From: Marvinbryantia formatexigens DSM 14469 | GTDB taxonomy: Bacteria > Bacillota > Clostridia > Lachnospirales > Lachnospiraceae | Direction of reading: 5' to 3' | Length of the DNA: 64,000 nucleotides | Assembly: GCF_025148285.1 (NCBI RefSeq) | Contig: NZ_CP102268.1 | Span: forward strand, 2,397,001 to 2,461,000 | Shown: positions 34,724-44,238 of the stretch, in pieces | Layout: every line of letters starts with the position of its first letter | Position numbering within the stretch: the first letter of the stretch is position 1 | Made by a program: the position numbers and the translations under genes | Notes under the pieces: model-generated | Seen by the model: only the letters and a program-made list of their open reading frames with translations | Told to the model about the DNA's origin: nothing | Database searches by the model: none

Positions 34724-35713
34724 ATGAAGAAGAAAATGGCAATGGTTATGGCTGCTTCAGCAGCAACGGCAATTTTTGCAGGCAGCGCAATGACGGCGAT
34801 GGCAGAGGGTTATACAATTGCAAATACCCCGAAGTGCATCGGTATTTCCTGGTGGGACAGAATGCAGGTGGGAAATGAAAGATTTACAGAAGCGACAGGA
34901 AATGAGGTATATCAGTCGGGACCAACCGGAGATGCAGACGTAGCGGTGCAGATTTCCAGTATTGAAGATGCAATTGCATCAGGGGTCGATGCAATTACAG
35001 TAATCCCTTCTGACCCGTCTGCAGTGGAAACTACGCTGGCAAAAGCACTGGATAACGATATTGTCGTGATTTCGCATGAAGCGGAAGGGCTTGAAAATAC
35101 AGACTATGATCTGGAAGCGTTTGTAAATGAAGAGTATGGCGCGCATATGATGGATTTGCTGGCAGAGCAGATGGGTAGCGAAGGCGGATATGTTATTATG
35201 ATGGGAACACTGACTGCCTCTTCACATCAGCAGTGGACGGAAGGAGCAATTAAGCGCCAGGAAGAAATGTACCCGGACATGTATCAGGTATGCGACCCGG
35301 TTGAAGGCTCCAGCCAGGAGGCATCCTACAATGCTGCAAAAGAGGTAATAGCTGCTTATCCGGAAATTGGCGGATTTATTGGCTGCGATACAAATAATCC
35401 TCCGGGAATTGCAATGGCGGTCGAGGAAGCCGGTAAATCAGGGGAAATTGCAGTAACCGGTACCTGTCTGGTTTCACAGGCAAAGGATTATCTGAATAGT
35501 GGAACTATAAAGACATTTACTTTCTGGGACCCGGCTGATGCGGGAGAGGCAATGTGTGCGCTGGCAGTAAAAGTTCTGGATGGGGAAACCATTGAAGATG
35601 GTATTAATCTTGGCGTGGATGGCTATGAAGCATGCACGGTAAAGGATAATATTATTTATGGAGAGGCATGGGTAGACGTAACAACAGACAACATGGGTGA
35701 TTACGATTTTTGA
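34724..35713 (+). CDS. RbsB/LsrB-type ABC solute-binding protein
   Basis: A 329-residue periplasmic-binding-protein-4 family member with a signal peptide (residues 1-27, AMTAMA-EGY). The core has QISSIEDAIASGVDAITVIPSDPSA, typical of CUT2 sugar binders, and GGFIGCDTNNPPGIAMAVEEAG. AAAGGAGG precedes the ATG. The closest functional classes are ribose, rhamnose or autoinducer-2 importers; the ligand cannot be told from sequence alone. It is the first gene of the operon and is followed by an attenuator-like terminator. Confidence 0.92.
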   Translation: MKKKMAMVMAASAATAIFAGSAMTAMAEGYTIANTPKCIGISWWDRMQVGNERFTEATGNEVYQSGPTGDADVAVQISSIEDAIASGVDAITVIPSDPSAVETTLAKALDNDIVVISHEAEGLENTDYDLEAFVNEEYGAHMMDLLAEQMGSEGGYVIMMGTLTASSHQQWTEGAIKRQEEMYPDMYQVCDPVEGSSQEASYNAAKEVIAAYPEIGGFIGCDTNNPPGIAMAVEEAGKSGEIAVTGTCLVSQAKDYLNSGTIKTFTFWDPADAGEAMCALAVKVLDGETIEDGINLGVDGYEACTVKDNIIYGEAWVDVTTDNMGDYDF

Positions 35714-35739
35714 CAGACGGCTGATTACATGCGGAAATT

Positions 35740-35777
35740 GACGGGGCTGTACTGTACGGTCCCGTCTTTTGTTTTTT
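35740..35777 (+). terminator. Partial terminator between binding-protein and ATPase genes
   Basis: gacgggg pairs with gtcccgtc (one G-T pair), followed by ttttgtttttt. Within an operon this would make more binding-protein mRNA than permease or ATPase mRNA. Confidence 0.7.
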
Positions 35778-35804
35778 GGCTATTGCGGCGGGGGTGGTGG
35801 AAAT

Positions 35805-37301
35805 TTGAAAAATATCGTCCGGATTAATAATATGTATAAATCCTTTTACGGCGCAATGGCGCTGGACGGGATGAACTTTGAAATTAACGAAGGGGAAATA
35901 CGCTGTCTGATTGGTGAAAACGGATGCGGAAAATCCACAATGATTAAAGTGATTTCGGGATTCCATCCGTTTGACAGTGGAGAATTGTATATCAATGATA
36001 AGTTATATAAGAAAATTACTCCGGCGGAATCTATCGCAGAAGGGGTGCAGGTAATTTATCAGGATTTTTCGCTGTTTCCCAATATGACGATTGCGGAAAA
36101 TATAATGATGTACGCTACGGTGGCGGAAGGCAGGACGATCGTACGGTGGAAAAAAATCCGGGAAAAAGCGGTGGAAATTCTTCAGCGCGTTCAGTTTGAG
36201 ATTGATCCGGATACTTATGTGTCGAAGCTGAATGTAGCACAGAAGCAGATGGTGGCGATATGCCGTGCAATCGTGCAGAATGCAAGACTGCTGATTATGG
36301 ATGAACCTACTACAGCACTGACGAACAGAGAAGTAGAGAGGCTGTTTGAAATTGTACGCAGACTTCAGCAGGAAGGGGTATCTGTTCTGTTTGTGAGCCA
36401 TAAACTGGATGAAATTTCAGAAATATGCGATAGTTATACCATTATGAGAAATGGGAAAAATGTGTTTCAGTCGGAAAAAGGCGATGGAAAGATGCCCAGA
36501 GAAGATATGGTTCGTTATATGACCGGCAAAAAATTTACAAGTGAGACACATGTTTATGTAAAACGGGATTCGGTTCCGGCTTTGAAGCTGAATGCGCTGA
36601 CATTAGATGGAGCTTTTGAGGATATTAGCCTGTCTCTTTATAAAGGAGAAGTGCTTGGCATTACAGGGTTGCTGGGCTGCGGCCGAACGGAACTTGCGGA
36701 AACGCTGTTCGGATTGCGGCAGGCAACGGGCGGAAATATTGATGTTTCTGGCAAAAATACAGGTGTTTTCCGAAGGGTGGATGATGCACTGAAGAATAAT
36801 ATTGCCTATGTGCCGGAGGACCGTCTGACAGAGGGACTATACCTGGAGCAGAGCATTGCGGATAATGTGATTGCCCGGATCGTACGGAACTATGCAGGAA
36901 AATGCGGACTTCTGAGAATGAAAGCATTGAAAAAGAAACAACGGGAAGTTCTGAGTTCCATGAATGTTGCCGGTATGGTTCCGAAAAATCCGGCAAGTTC
37001 TCTGTCAGGTGGGAATCAGCAGAAAATCGTACTAATGAAATGGCTGGCTTCCGAACCGGATATTCTGATTCTGAATTGTCCGACAGTAGGGGTGGATGTG
37101 GGCGCCAAAAGCGATATTCATAAAATCATACGTGACCTTGCAAGAGAGAAGGGCGTGGCAGTGATAGTGGTATCTAACGATATGTATGAAATTATGCAGA
37201 CCTGCAATCGCGTCCTGATTATGAAGGAAGGCAGGATTTCAAAAGAACTTGATATCAGAGATACAACGATGGATGAACTGGAATTACTGGCGGCAGAATG
37301 A
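35805..37301 (+). CDS. CUT2 sugar ABC transporter ATPase (RbsA-like, two domains)
   Basis: A 498-residue double ATPase starting with TTG at 35805. Domain 1 has Walker A GENGCGKST and Walker B LLIMDEPTTAL, with the degenerate signature LNVAQKQ typical of the family. Domain 2 has the loose Walker A GLLGCGRTEL, the signature LSGGNQQK, and a Walker B reading LILNCPTVGVDVGAK. The Asp-Glu pair is replaced by Asn-Cys, so this site is probably not hydrolytic. It energises the two permeases that follow. Confidence 0.92.
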   Translation: MKNIVRINNMYKSFYGAMALDGMNFEINEGEIRCLIGENGCGKSTMIKVISGFHPFDSGELYINDKLYKKITPAESIAEGVQVIYQDFSLFPNMTIAENIMMYATVAEGRTIVRWKKIREKAVEILQRVQFEIDPDTYVSKLNVAQKQMVAICRAIVQNARLLIMDEPTTALTNREVERLFEIVRRLQQEGVSVLFVSHKLDEISEICDSYTIMRNGKNVFQSEKGDGKMPREDMVRYMTGKKFTSETHVYVKRDSVPALKLNALTLDGAFEDISLSLYKGEVLGITGLLGCGRTELAETLFGLRQATGGNIDVSGKNTGVFRRVDDALKNNIAYVPEDRLTEGLYLEQSIADNVIARIVRNYAGKCGLLRMKALKKKQREVLSSMNVAGMVPKNPASSLSGGNQQKIVLMKWLASEPDILILNCPTVGVDVGAKSDIHKIIRDLAREKGVAVIVVSNDMYEIMQTCNRVLIMKEGRISKELDIRDTTMDELELLAAE

Positions 37302-37316
37302 GAAGGAGGAAGAAGG

Positions 37317-38330
37317 ATGAAGAAAATATGGAAAAGCAGTCAGTTTGCCCTGTTCTTTCTGCTGGCGGCTGCAATTCTGATTTTTGGTGTGATTAACCCG
37401 GACATTTTGTCTGCAGCAAGCTTATATTCGCTGGCGAGAACCTGCGCTGTTCCGGCAATTTTTGCGCTGGCGATTATGGTAGTGATGATACTTGGAGAGC
37501 TGGACATGTCATTTTGCGTGATAGGTGCTTTTGGCTCCTATGCAACGATGTATTTCTTGACATCATACGGTTATATGGATGTGCCGCTGATTGTTATCTT
37601 TCTTATGTCCATAGCAGTTAGTGTAGCGCTTCAGCTTGTAAACTGGGTCCTGATTGACCGGATGAAAATGCAGTCTTTTATCGCGACGCTTGGTATGCAG
37701 ACATTTTTGAAAGGAGCGGTTCTGGCATTTATTGGCTCATCATATATTTATACGCTGCCAACGGCGGCAGTAGGCTTTGGCTCTACCTATCTGGCGACTG
37801 CGAAATATGCAAGCGGGGTAGAAAGTCAGCTCCCGGCGGCAATTCTTCTGACGCTTGCAATGTATCTTGCTTTACATATTGTACTGGAACACACCTGTTT
37901 TGGAAGAAAGCTGTATGCTATAGGTGGTGATGCGGATGCAGCAAAGCGTGCAGGCATATCTGTTTCACATATCCGTTTTTCTGCTTTCGTGATTGTAGGA
38001 GTGATTTGCGGGATTGGCGGGGTAGTACATAATAGTCTTGGACGCTGCTCGCTGCCGATGCCGACGGACCTGGTGGGACAGGAGTTAAACGGGATTGCAG
38101 CTGTTGTGCTGGGGCGGGGCGCCGCACAACAGGCAAAGGGTACTGTTATTGGTACATTGCTGGGGGTTCTGCTTTTGCAGTTTATTTCCAATAATCTGAT
38201 TATGATTGGCGTTCCTTCGTATTATCAGGACTTTGTGACCGGTATAATTATTTTTGTGGGGCTGATTTCACAGTCTTATCAGAGAAAGGGACGCAGAGGA
38301 AAACTGCGGAAAAAGGAGGCGCAGGTATGA
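37317..38330 (+). CDS. CUT2 sugar ABC transporter permease (RbsC-like), first subunit
   Basis: A 337-residue permease with about eight to ten helices and the family loop RAGISVSHIRFSAF followed by VIVGVICGIGGVV. AGAAGGAGG precedes the ATG, 15 bp after the ATPase stop. It pairs with the next permease to form the channel. The four-base overlap with the next gene indicates coupling. Confidence 0.92.
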   Translation: MKKIWKSSQFALFFLLAAAILIFGVINPDILSAASLYSLARTCAVPAIFALAIMVVMILGELDMSFCVIGAFGSYATMYFLTSYGYMDVPLIVIFLMSIAVSVALQLVNWVLIDRMKMQSFIATLGMQTFLKGAVLAFIGSSYIYTLPTAAVGFGSTYLATAKYASGVESQLPAAILLTLAMYLALHIVLEHTCFGRKLYAIGGDADAAKRAGISVSHIRFSAFVIVGVICGIGGVVHNSLGRCSLPMPTDLVGQELNGIAAVVLGRGAAQQAKGTVIGTLLGVLLLQFISNNLIMIGVPSYYQDFVTGIIIFVGLISQSYQRKGRRGKLRKKEAQV

Positions 38331-39334
38331 AAAAGGAAAAGAGTTTCTGGTCTGGTGCAGACCGGGATGTTATGAAAATGACTGTCATTACAGTTCTGAT
38401 TTTTGTGATTATGGTTTCCATGAATGAAAAATTTCTGAGAGCCAGTAACCTGACTTCTATGTGCTTCCAGCTTCCGGAACTTGGATTGTATTCGCTTGCC
38501 ATGATGATGGCGATGCTTTCGGGCGGGATCGATTTGTCAGTAGTTTCCACCGGGAACCTGGCGGCAATCAGCGCGGCACTGATTCTGCATCCGGCGGCGG
38601 AGAACGAAGTAACCGGCGGAGTTTTGTTCGGTTGTGTGATATTGGCTGTTCTGGCATCGTTGGCAGTGGGGGCTTTGTTTGGATTCATAAATGGTTTTGT
38701 AATTGCGAATCTGAATGTGCCGCCAATGCTGGCAACGATGGCTTCACAGACCTTTATCAAAGGAATTTCCATTATTGTAACACAGGGAAAGAGCGTTTCG
38801 GGAACGCCGGAGCAATTTGTTTATTTTGGTTCAGCCACTCTTCTGGGAATTCCGTATACTATGTGGCTGTTGATAGTGGTGTTTGCAGTAACAGCAGTTT
38901 TGCTATATAGGACGCGGTTTGGCTTTGAAGTAAAAATGGTGGGTGCAAATCCAAAGACCAGTCATTTTACCGGAATGAATATTAAAAGAATATACATTAA
39001 GGCATACCTGTATTCCGGCATCGTCAGTGCAATCTGTGGTCTTGCAATTCTGATGAGAACGGACACCGCAAAGGCGGATTATGCATCTACTTATGTTATG
39101 CAGGCGATTCTCTGCAGTGTGCTTGGGGCAACGAATCCGGATGGGGGAACCGCAAAAATCTCCTGTATGGTGCTTTCTCTGCTGTCGCTGCAATTTTTGT
39201 CATCGGGCTTTAATATGATGCATTTGAGCAGTTATTTTAAAGAATTTACCTGGGGATTGCTCCTGATTGCGGTGCTGAGTATTAATTTTTTCACAGCTTA
39301 TATCCGCCAGAAACGCGGTCTGCATAAGGCATAA
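38327..39334 (+). CDS. CUT2 sugar ABC transporter permease (RbsC-like), second subunit
   Basis: A 335-residue permease of the same family as its neighbour, with MLSGGIDLSVVSTGNLAA, a hallmark of CUT2 permeases, and PDGGTAKISCMVLSLLSLQFLSSGFNMM near the end. Two different permease genes indicate a heterodimer, as in autoinducer-2 (LsrCD) and rhamnose importers, rather than the homodimer of ribose systems. Confidence 0.92.
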   Translation: MKKEKSFWSGADRDVMKMTVITVLIFVIMVSMNEKFLRASNLTSMCFQLPELGLYSLAMMMAMLSGGIDLSVVSTGNLAAISAALILHPAAENEVTGGVLFGCVILAVLASLAVGALFGFINGFVIANLNVPPMLATMASQTFIKGISIIVTQGKSVSGTPEQFVYFGSATLLGIPYTMWLLIVVFAVTAVLLYRTRFGFEVKMVGANPKTSHFTGMNIKRIYIKAYLYSGIVSAICGLAILMRTDTAKADYASTYVMQAILCSVLGATNPDGGTAKISCMVLSLLSLQFLSSGFNMMHLSSYFKEFTWGLLLIAVLSINFFTAYIRQKRGLHKA

Positions 39335-39346
39335 GGAGGAGATGTG

Positions 39347-40861
39347 TTGAAAAAGTATTTACTTGGATTTGACGTGGGAACCTCGGAATCGAAAGGAACG
39401 CTTACGAATTTGACAGGAAAGGTTCTGGCGACTGCAGCCGTAAAGCATGGCGTGATTTCCATGCAGCCGGGATTTGCGGAGCATGACCCGATGAAAGACT
39501 GGATGGAGGATTTCAGAAAAGTAATTTGCAGTCTTCTCGGACAGGTCCGGGGAAATGCGGAAGAAATTGCGGCAGTGGGAATCAGTACGATTATGGCGGC
39601 GGTTACATTTGTGGATGAAAACTGTGAGCCTTTGCGCAACGCCATATTATATGGCATTGACACAAGATGTGTGAAGCAGACAGAAGAAATCAATAGAATA
39701 ATCGGGCGTGAGCGCATGGAAGAGGAATTTGGAACACTCTGTACAGTAGAGCATTTTGGACCGAAGATTTTGTGGGTAAAAGAAAACGAACCGGAAATTT
39801 TTGCAAGAACAAAGCATATTACTTTTGCATCTGGCTTTCTGACAGCGCGGCTTACCGGAAAGTATTTTGTGGATAAATATTCTGTCAGCAGTGCGCTGCC
39901 TATGCTGGATGCGAAGACAATGCAGTGGGGAAGATTCTGTGATTTAATCTGTCCCCGGGAAATACTGCCGCAGATTGCCGAGAGCACCTATTCTGTTATT
40001 GGAACGGTTACCCGGCAGGCGGCAGAAGAAACAGGGCTGGCGGAAGGTACTGCTGTTATCTGCGGTACAACGGATGCCGGTGCGGAGGCGGTAAGTGCTG
40101 GTGTGGTACAGCAGGGGGATACGATGCTTATGTATGGGTCTACCGCTTTCTTTATCGGGGTGACAGAGAAGAAAACGGATCATACGAAGTTATGGCACTG
40201 CGATTATACCATTGACTGGCTGCACTGTTATACTGCGGGAATGGCAACGACAGGTTCGCTTACCAGGTGGTTGCGGGATGAAATGGCTTTGGATCTGGTA
40301 AAGAAGGAGGAAGCTGGCGGTGAAAATGCCTACACAGCGCTTTTCAGGGAAGCTGAGGAAATACCGGCGGGCAGCGAGGGACTGATTGTGCTCCCTTATT
40401 TTCAAGGAGAAAGGATGCCCTTGCAGGATCCAAAAGCAAAAGGTATGATTTTTGGACTGAATCTGCGCCATACCAGAGGGCATGTTATACATGCAGCTCT
40501 TGAAGGAATTGGTTATGGGATTGCACAGAATATGCAGCTTTTTGCAGATGCAGGAATACCGGCTGATTGTGTGACAGCAGTGGGAGGGGGAACAAAATCT
40601 CTTTTGTGGCTGCAAATTGTCAGTGATATCTGCGGGATTACCCAGCAGGTTCCGGAAATAACGATAGGCGCTTCTTATGGGGATGCCCTGATGGCTGGTC
40701 TGGCCGTGGAAACGATAGAAGGACCGGAGGCGATAAAACGTCTTGTCCAAATACGGCATGTGATTAAACCGGATATGGAAAATTTTCGTAAGTATCAGAA
40801 ATATAAGGAAATGTTTGCGCAGCTTTATGAGCGCAATAAGGATATTATGCACAAACTTTAA
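39347..40861 (+). CDS. FGGY-family carbohydrate kinase
   Basis: A 504-residue sugar kinase with the phosphate-binding start KYLLGFDVGTSESKGTL, the ICGTTDAGAEAVSAG core and VGGGTKSLLWLQIVSDI near residue 420. AAGGAGGA precedes; I chose TTG (7 bp spacing), though GTG one codon earlier is possible. It phosphorylates an imported sugar or polyol in the cytosol. It is close in overall pattern to xylulose- and autoinducer-type kinases, but the substrate is unresolved. Confidence 0.88.
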   Translation: MKKYLLGFDVGTSESKGTLTNLTGKVLATAAVKHGVISMQPGFAEHDPMKDWMEDFRKVICSLLGQVRGNAEEIAAVGISTIMAAVTFVDENCEPLRNAILYGIDTRCVKQTEEINRIIGRERMEEEFGTLCTVEHFGPKILWVKENEPEIFARTKHITFASGFLTARLTGKYFVDKYSVSSALPMLDAKTMQWGRFCDLICPREILPQIAESTYSVIGTVTRQAAEETGLAEGTAVICGTTDAGAEAVSAGVVQQGDTMLMYGSTAFFIGVTEKKTDHTKLWHCDYTIDWLHCYTAGMATTGSLTRWLRDEMALDLVKKEEAGGENAYTALFREAEEIPAGSEGLIVLPYFQGERMPLQDPKAKGMIFGLNLRHTRGHVIHAALEGIGYGIAQNMQLFADAGIPADCVTAVGGGTKSLLWLQIVSDICGITQQVPEITIGASYGDALMAGLAVETIEGPEAIKRLVQIRHVIKPDMENFRKYQKYKEMFAQLYERNKDIMHKL

Positions 40862-40880
40862 AAGGATGGAGGATATTACA

Positions 40881-41687
40881 ATGAAGTGGATTAAAGAAGT
40901 ATTTGGAACAGAAAAACCGATTGTTGCAATGTGTCATCTGCAGGCAATGCCGGGGGATCCCTATTATGATAAGTCCAAAGGAATGAAAGAGATTCTTGAT
41001 AAAGCAAGACATGATTTGCTTGCACTGCAGAGAGGCGGTGTGGATGCTGTAATGTTTAGCAATGAATTCAGTCTTCCCTATCTCACAAAAGTAAAAACAG
41101 AGACGGTTGCCTGCATGGCACGGATTATTGGAGAACTGAAGGAAGAAATTGAAATACCGTATGGGGTGAACTGCCTGTGGGATCCGGTTGCATCTCTTGA
41201 CCTGGCAGTGGCGACAGACGCAAAGTTTATACGTGAGATTTTTACCGGGGTTTATGCGAGTGATTTCGGGTTGTGGAATACGAACTGCGGTGAGACGGTG
41301 CGTCACCAACGGGAAATCGGCGCTGAAAATGTAAAACTTATGTTTAATATTGTACCGGAAGCAGCACAGTATCTGACGGACAGGTCTATTGAATCTATTG
41401 CGAAGACGACGGTATTTAACTGCCGTCCGGATGTGCTTTGCGTATCTGGTGCGACCGCAGGTTCTGCGACAAATCCGGATACCTTGAAGCGGGCAAAATC
41501 GGCAGTTCCGGAGACACCTGTTTTTGCGAATACTGGTTGTCGTGTGGATACGATTGAAGGGCTTCTTCAGATTGCAGACGGGGCGGTTGTTGGAACAACT
41601 TTTAAGGAAGACGGAAAATTTGAAAATCTTACAGACGAGGGGCGCGTAAAAGAATTTATGGATACTGTAAAGTCCTTCCGCAAATAG
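40881..41687 (+). CDS. BtpA/SgcQ family TIM-barrel protein
   Basis: A 268-residue protein of the BtpA/SgcQ family. The ATG at 40881 follows GGAGG; the longer frame overlaps the kinase gene. Features are PIVAMCHLQAMPGDPYYD at the N-terminus, GVDAVMFSNEFSLPY, the YGVNCLWDPVASLDLA region and the phosphate-binding-like VSGATAGSATNPDTLKRAK, then GTTFKEDG. The family fold is a phosphosugar-type TIM barrel; SgcQ sits in a sugar operon in Escherichia coli. Here it probably processes the kinase product. No biochemical activity is firmly known for this branch. Confidence 0.85.
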   Translation: MKWIKEVFGTEKPIVAMCHLQAMPGDPYYDKSKGMKEILDKARHDLLALQRGGVDAVMFSNEFSLPYLTKVKTETVACMARIIGELKEEIEIPYGVNCLWDPVASLDLAVATDAKFIREIFTGVYASDFGLWNTNCGETVRHQREIGAENVKLMFNIVPEAAQYLTDRSIESIAKTTVFNCRPDVLCVSGATAGSATNPDTLKRAKSAVPETPVFANTGCRVDTIEGLLQIADGAVVGTTFKEDGKFENLTDEGRVKEFMDTVKSFRK

Positions 41688-41711
41688 ATAACACGCACAG
41701 AGAGGTGTAAA

Positions 41712-42776
41712 ATGAATACCGATAAGAGATGGAAAGTGTTAGGTGAATCACTGGTTAATTATTCTCTGACCATTCAGCCGGGAGAACGTCTGATGATTGC
41801 TATGTATGAGACGGAATCATATCCGCTGGCGTTGGCTGTTTACGAAGCATGCATAAAAGCGGGAGGCTATCCGCAAATTCAGTTTATGAGTGAGGCGCTG
41901 AAACATGCTGTGCTAAAATATGGTAACGAGGAGCAGATTTCCTGGGTGCCGGAAATTGAAAAATATGGGATGGAGTGGGCAGATTGTTATCTGGCGCTCA
42001 GAGGAGCATTCAATTTGAATGAATGTTTTGATATTCCGGCGGATAAACTGGCAAAATATCAGAAGGCAATGGGCGTAATATCCGGGCTGCGCTGGAAAGA
42101 AACGCGCTGGGCACTGGTGAGGGTGCCGAATGAACGGTTTGCACAGCAGGCAAACGTAAGTTATGAATATATGATGGATATGTTTTTTGATGCCTGCAGT
42201 ATAGACTGGGCGGAGCATGTAAAGGAATGGCAGAGAGTGGCGGATATTCTGGATAAGGGGAATCATCTGCGTCTGACCGGAGACGGAACAGATTTTTCTT
42301 TTGATTATGGCGGAAAGAAGTGGATTGTTGCCGATAATAAGACTAATATTCCGGATGGAGAAATTAATGTGGCGCCCATCTGGAATACGGTGCAGGGAGT
42401 GGTTTCTTTTGATTTTCCTGCAACTATCGGAGGAAAGGTAATCCATAATCTGAAGTTGACCTTTGCAGACGGTGTGGTAACGGAAGTACAGGCAGATGAC
42501 AATGTGGACTTTGTAAAACAGATTATTGCCACCGATGAGGGGGCTAATCGTATAGGTGAGTTTGCGTTTGGGACAAATCCATATGTTAATGTGTGTACAA
42601 CAGATATATTGATTGATGAAAAGATTTTTGGCACGATTCATATGGCGCTTGGAAGACCGTATGATAATGCGTATTATTCGTCCATCCACTGGGATATTAT
42701 TAAAGATATGCGCAAAGGTGGAAGCGTGACGGTGGACGGAAAAGAGATTTACAGAGATGGGAAATTTTTGATATAA
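41712..42776 (+). CDS. M29-type aminopeptidase family protein
   Basis: A 354-residue protein of the thermophilic metallo-aminopeptidase family (AmpS/AmpT/PepS). The expected metal residues appear: E in PDGEINVAP, E in GEFAFGTN, H in IHMALGRPYD and H/D in SIHWDII. It lacks part of the usual N-terminal domain length (family about 400-410). AGAGGTG precedes the ATG. An aminopeptidase at the end of a sugar operon is unusual and may mean it acts on an amino-acid-linked sugar or serves another role. Confidence 0.85.
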   Translation: MNTDKRWKVLGESLVNYSLTIQPGERLMIAMYETESYPLALAVYEACIKAGGYPQIQFMSEALKHAVLKYGNEEQISWVPEIEKYGMEWADCYLALRGAFNLNECFDIPADKLAKYQKAMGVISGLRWKETRWALVRVPNERFAQQANVSYEYMMDMFFDACSIDWAEHVKEWQRVADILDKGNHLRLTGDGTDFSFDYGGKKWIVADNKTNIPDGEINVAPIWNTVQGVVSFDFPATIGGKVIHNLKLTFADGVVTEVQADDNVDFVKQIIATDEGANRIGEFAFGTNPYVNVCTTDILIDEKIFGTIHMALGRPYDNAYYSSIHWDIIKDMRKGGSVTVDGKEIYRDGKFLI

Positions 42777-42794
42777 CTCCATGTATAACAAAGT

Positions 42795-42823
42795 CTCCCC
42801 GGCAAATGAGCCGGGGAGTTTTT
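42795..42823 (+). terminator. Terminator of the RbsABC-like operon
   Basis: A perfect nine-pair GC stem, ctccccggc/gccggggag, followed by five T residues. Confidence 0.92.
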
Positions 42824-42847
42824 CGGTGATGCATGTTGCTTTAATGG

Positions 42848-43750
42848 TTATGCAGTGGGAGAACTGACGTTATCAGGTGAACTGTGCTTTTTCTTCAATT
42901 CTTCAAGCTGTGCACGAAGCGCAGCAAGTTCACCTTTCAACTCACTGTTTTGCGTTTCCAGTTCGTCAATTCGTATCCGGTATTTGTCATTTGGCAATTC
43001 TATGGCGCCTGGCAGTAATGGTTTCATTTGCTCGCCTCCGTTTTTTTGATAATACAACACAATGTTTTCATACAGAAGATTCGTGAGCTCAACTAACTGA
43101 TTGGCATCGTCTCTGGTAATGTTGCCGACCATCAGATTCGCTTTTATACTATTTAGTATATCAGATTCAACGATCTCTTTCAACTTCTGAAATTTATCAG
43201 GTGAGAAAATTTTTGATTTCCTGCTGTCCAGAAGCAGCCTGCGCAGGCGCAGTACCTGGAAAGGGATAAGTACGATCAGCTTTTTTCTGTTTAGCTCGGC
43301 CAGTGGATGACGGAGGTAAACATAATTTTTTACTTTATAATCAAACGTTCCTTGACCGGCAAAATGTATATGTATGACGCTTTCCTCCGGAACATTTTCC
43401 TGCTCACTGAGGTAAACGATGACCGGTTCTGGAAAACACAGAGAAAGATGGTCGCTGCGTGTTTCCAGAGCATGGTAAAAGCCGTACTCGAAAGCACGGA
43501 GGACAATAGACTTATCATATGTCATCTGTGCCTCAAGATGATAGTGATACTCTCCGGCGACAGTAATAAAAATATCCGCAAACCGGTGTTCCAGAGCAGC
43601 GTTTGTTGATTCACGGTTATTGTATATAATACTGCTGCCAGGGGAATGGTCTGTATCAAATAAACCATTAATAAGTAATATAATGGCGGCATCAGATAGT
43701 GAAAAAATTCTTTTAAAAATACGGTCAAAAACCTGATTGGTTATTTCCAT
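42848..43750 (-). CDS. Rpn-family recombination-promoting nuclease (PD-(D/E)XK)
   Basis: A 300-residue protein of the PD-(D/E)XK nuclease/transposase-like family abundant in Lachnospiraceae. The ATG at 43750 (MEITNQVFDRIF) has AAGGAG upstream; the TTG two codons earlier is less likely. The nuclease core has D in RFADIFITV and ExQ in YHLEAQM, the variant motif of this family. A C-terminal coiled coil (about 260-295, LETQNSELKGELAALRAQLEELKKK) suggests multimerisation. RpnA relatives make DNA breaks that promote recombination. It is flanked by the operon terminator and the SRP RNA terminator. Confidence 0.87.
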   Translation of the reverse strand: MEITNQVFDRIFKRIFSLSDAAIILLINGLFDTDHSPGSSIIYNNRESTNAALEHRFADIFITVAGEYHYHLEAQMTYDKSIVLRAFEYGFYHALETRSDHLSLCFPEPVIVYLSEQENVPEESVIHIHFAGQGTFDYKVKNYVYLRHPLAELNRKKLIVLIPFQVLRLRRLLLDSRKSKIFSPDKFQKLKEIVESDILNSIKANLMVGNITRDDANQLVELTNLLYENIVLYYQKNGGEQMKPLLPGAIELPNDKYRIRIDELETQNSELKGELAALRAQLEELKKKHSSPDNVSSPTA

Positions 43751-43912
43751 AGGCAAACTCCTTTTTATTCATAAAAGTTTTTTATGTTAGCATGCGTATA
43801 CGCGAATTCGTGGCGATTAGCCGGATCTTTTGAAATGTATCTATATGATAGCATGACAAAAAGGCTATGTCAATAATATTATTTGATGACACTAAAGATA
43901 TATAAAACGGAA

Positions 43913-43938
43913 GAAAAAAAGCAGCTTCCATGCTGCTT
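43913..43938 (-). terminator. Terminator of the SRP RNA gene
   Basis: On the minus strand an agcagc/gctgct stem with a six-base loop is followed by seven T residues. Confidence 0.9.
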
Positions 43939-43964
43939 CTTAACATCAGATAATTCTGCATTTT

Positions 43965-44232
43965 ATATCCACGCGCCGCACTTCGAATTCCCACCACAGA
44001 CGTTACCTCTACAGTTAACTCGGCCCAGGCACCCTTGCAACACACAAAAGGTTCTGCTTAGTGCTGCTTCATTCCTGACCTGACACGGTTCACAGAGTTC
44101 TGTTGTGCAAGACCCAGACGTCAACGCCACTTATAGAGGGCAGCTCCACAATGAAAAACCCTCGGATTGGCATCACCCCTGCTGTAGCGGATTGCAGGTA
44201 CAGGGCACCGCTATCTCCCCGGTTGCGTGGAC
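43965..44232 (-). ncRNA. ffs: Signal recognition particle RNA, large bacterial type
   Basis: About 268 nt, the length of Bacillus/Clostridium SRP RNA. On the minus strand the SRP54-binding hairpin is unmistakable (GTGAACCGTGTCAGG, then TCAGGAATGAAGCAGC), and the 5' Alu region has CCGGGGAGATAGCGGTGCCC and GCAATCCGCTACAGC. The two ends pair (GTCCACGC with GCGTGGAT), closing the long rod. A consensus promoter and a terminator flank it at the expected distances. The RNA joins Ffh to target membrane and secreted proteins during translation. Confidence 0.95.
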
Positions 44233-44238
44233 TTTTTA

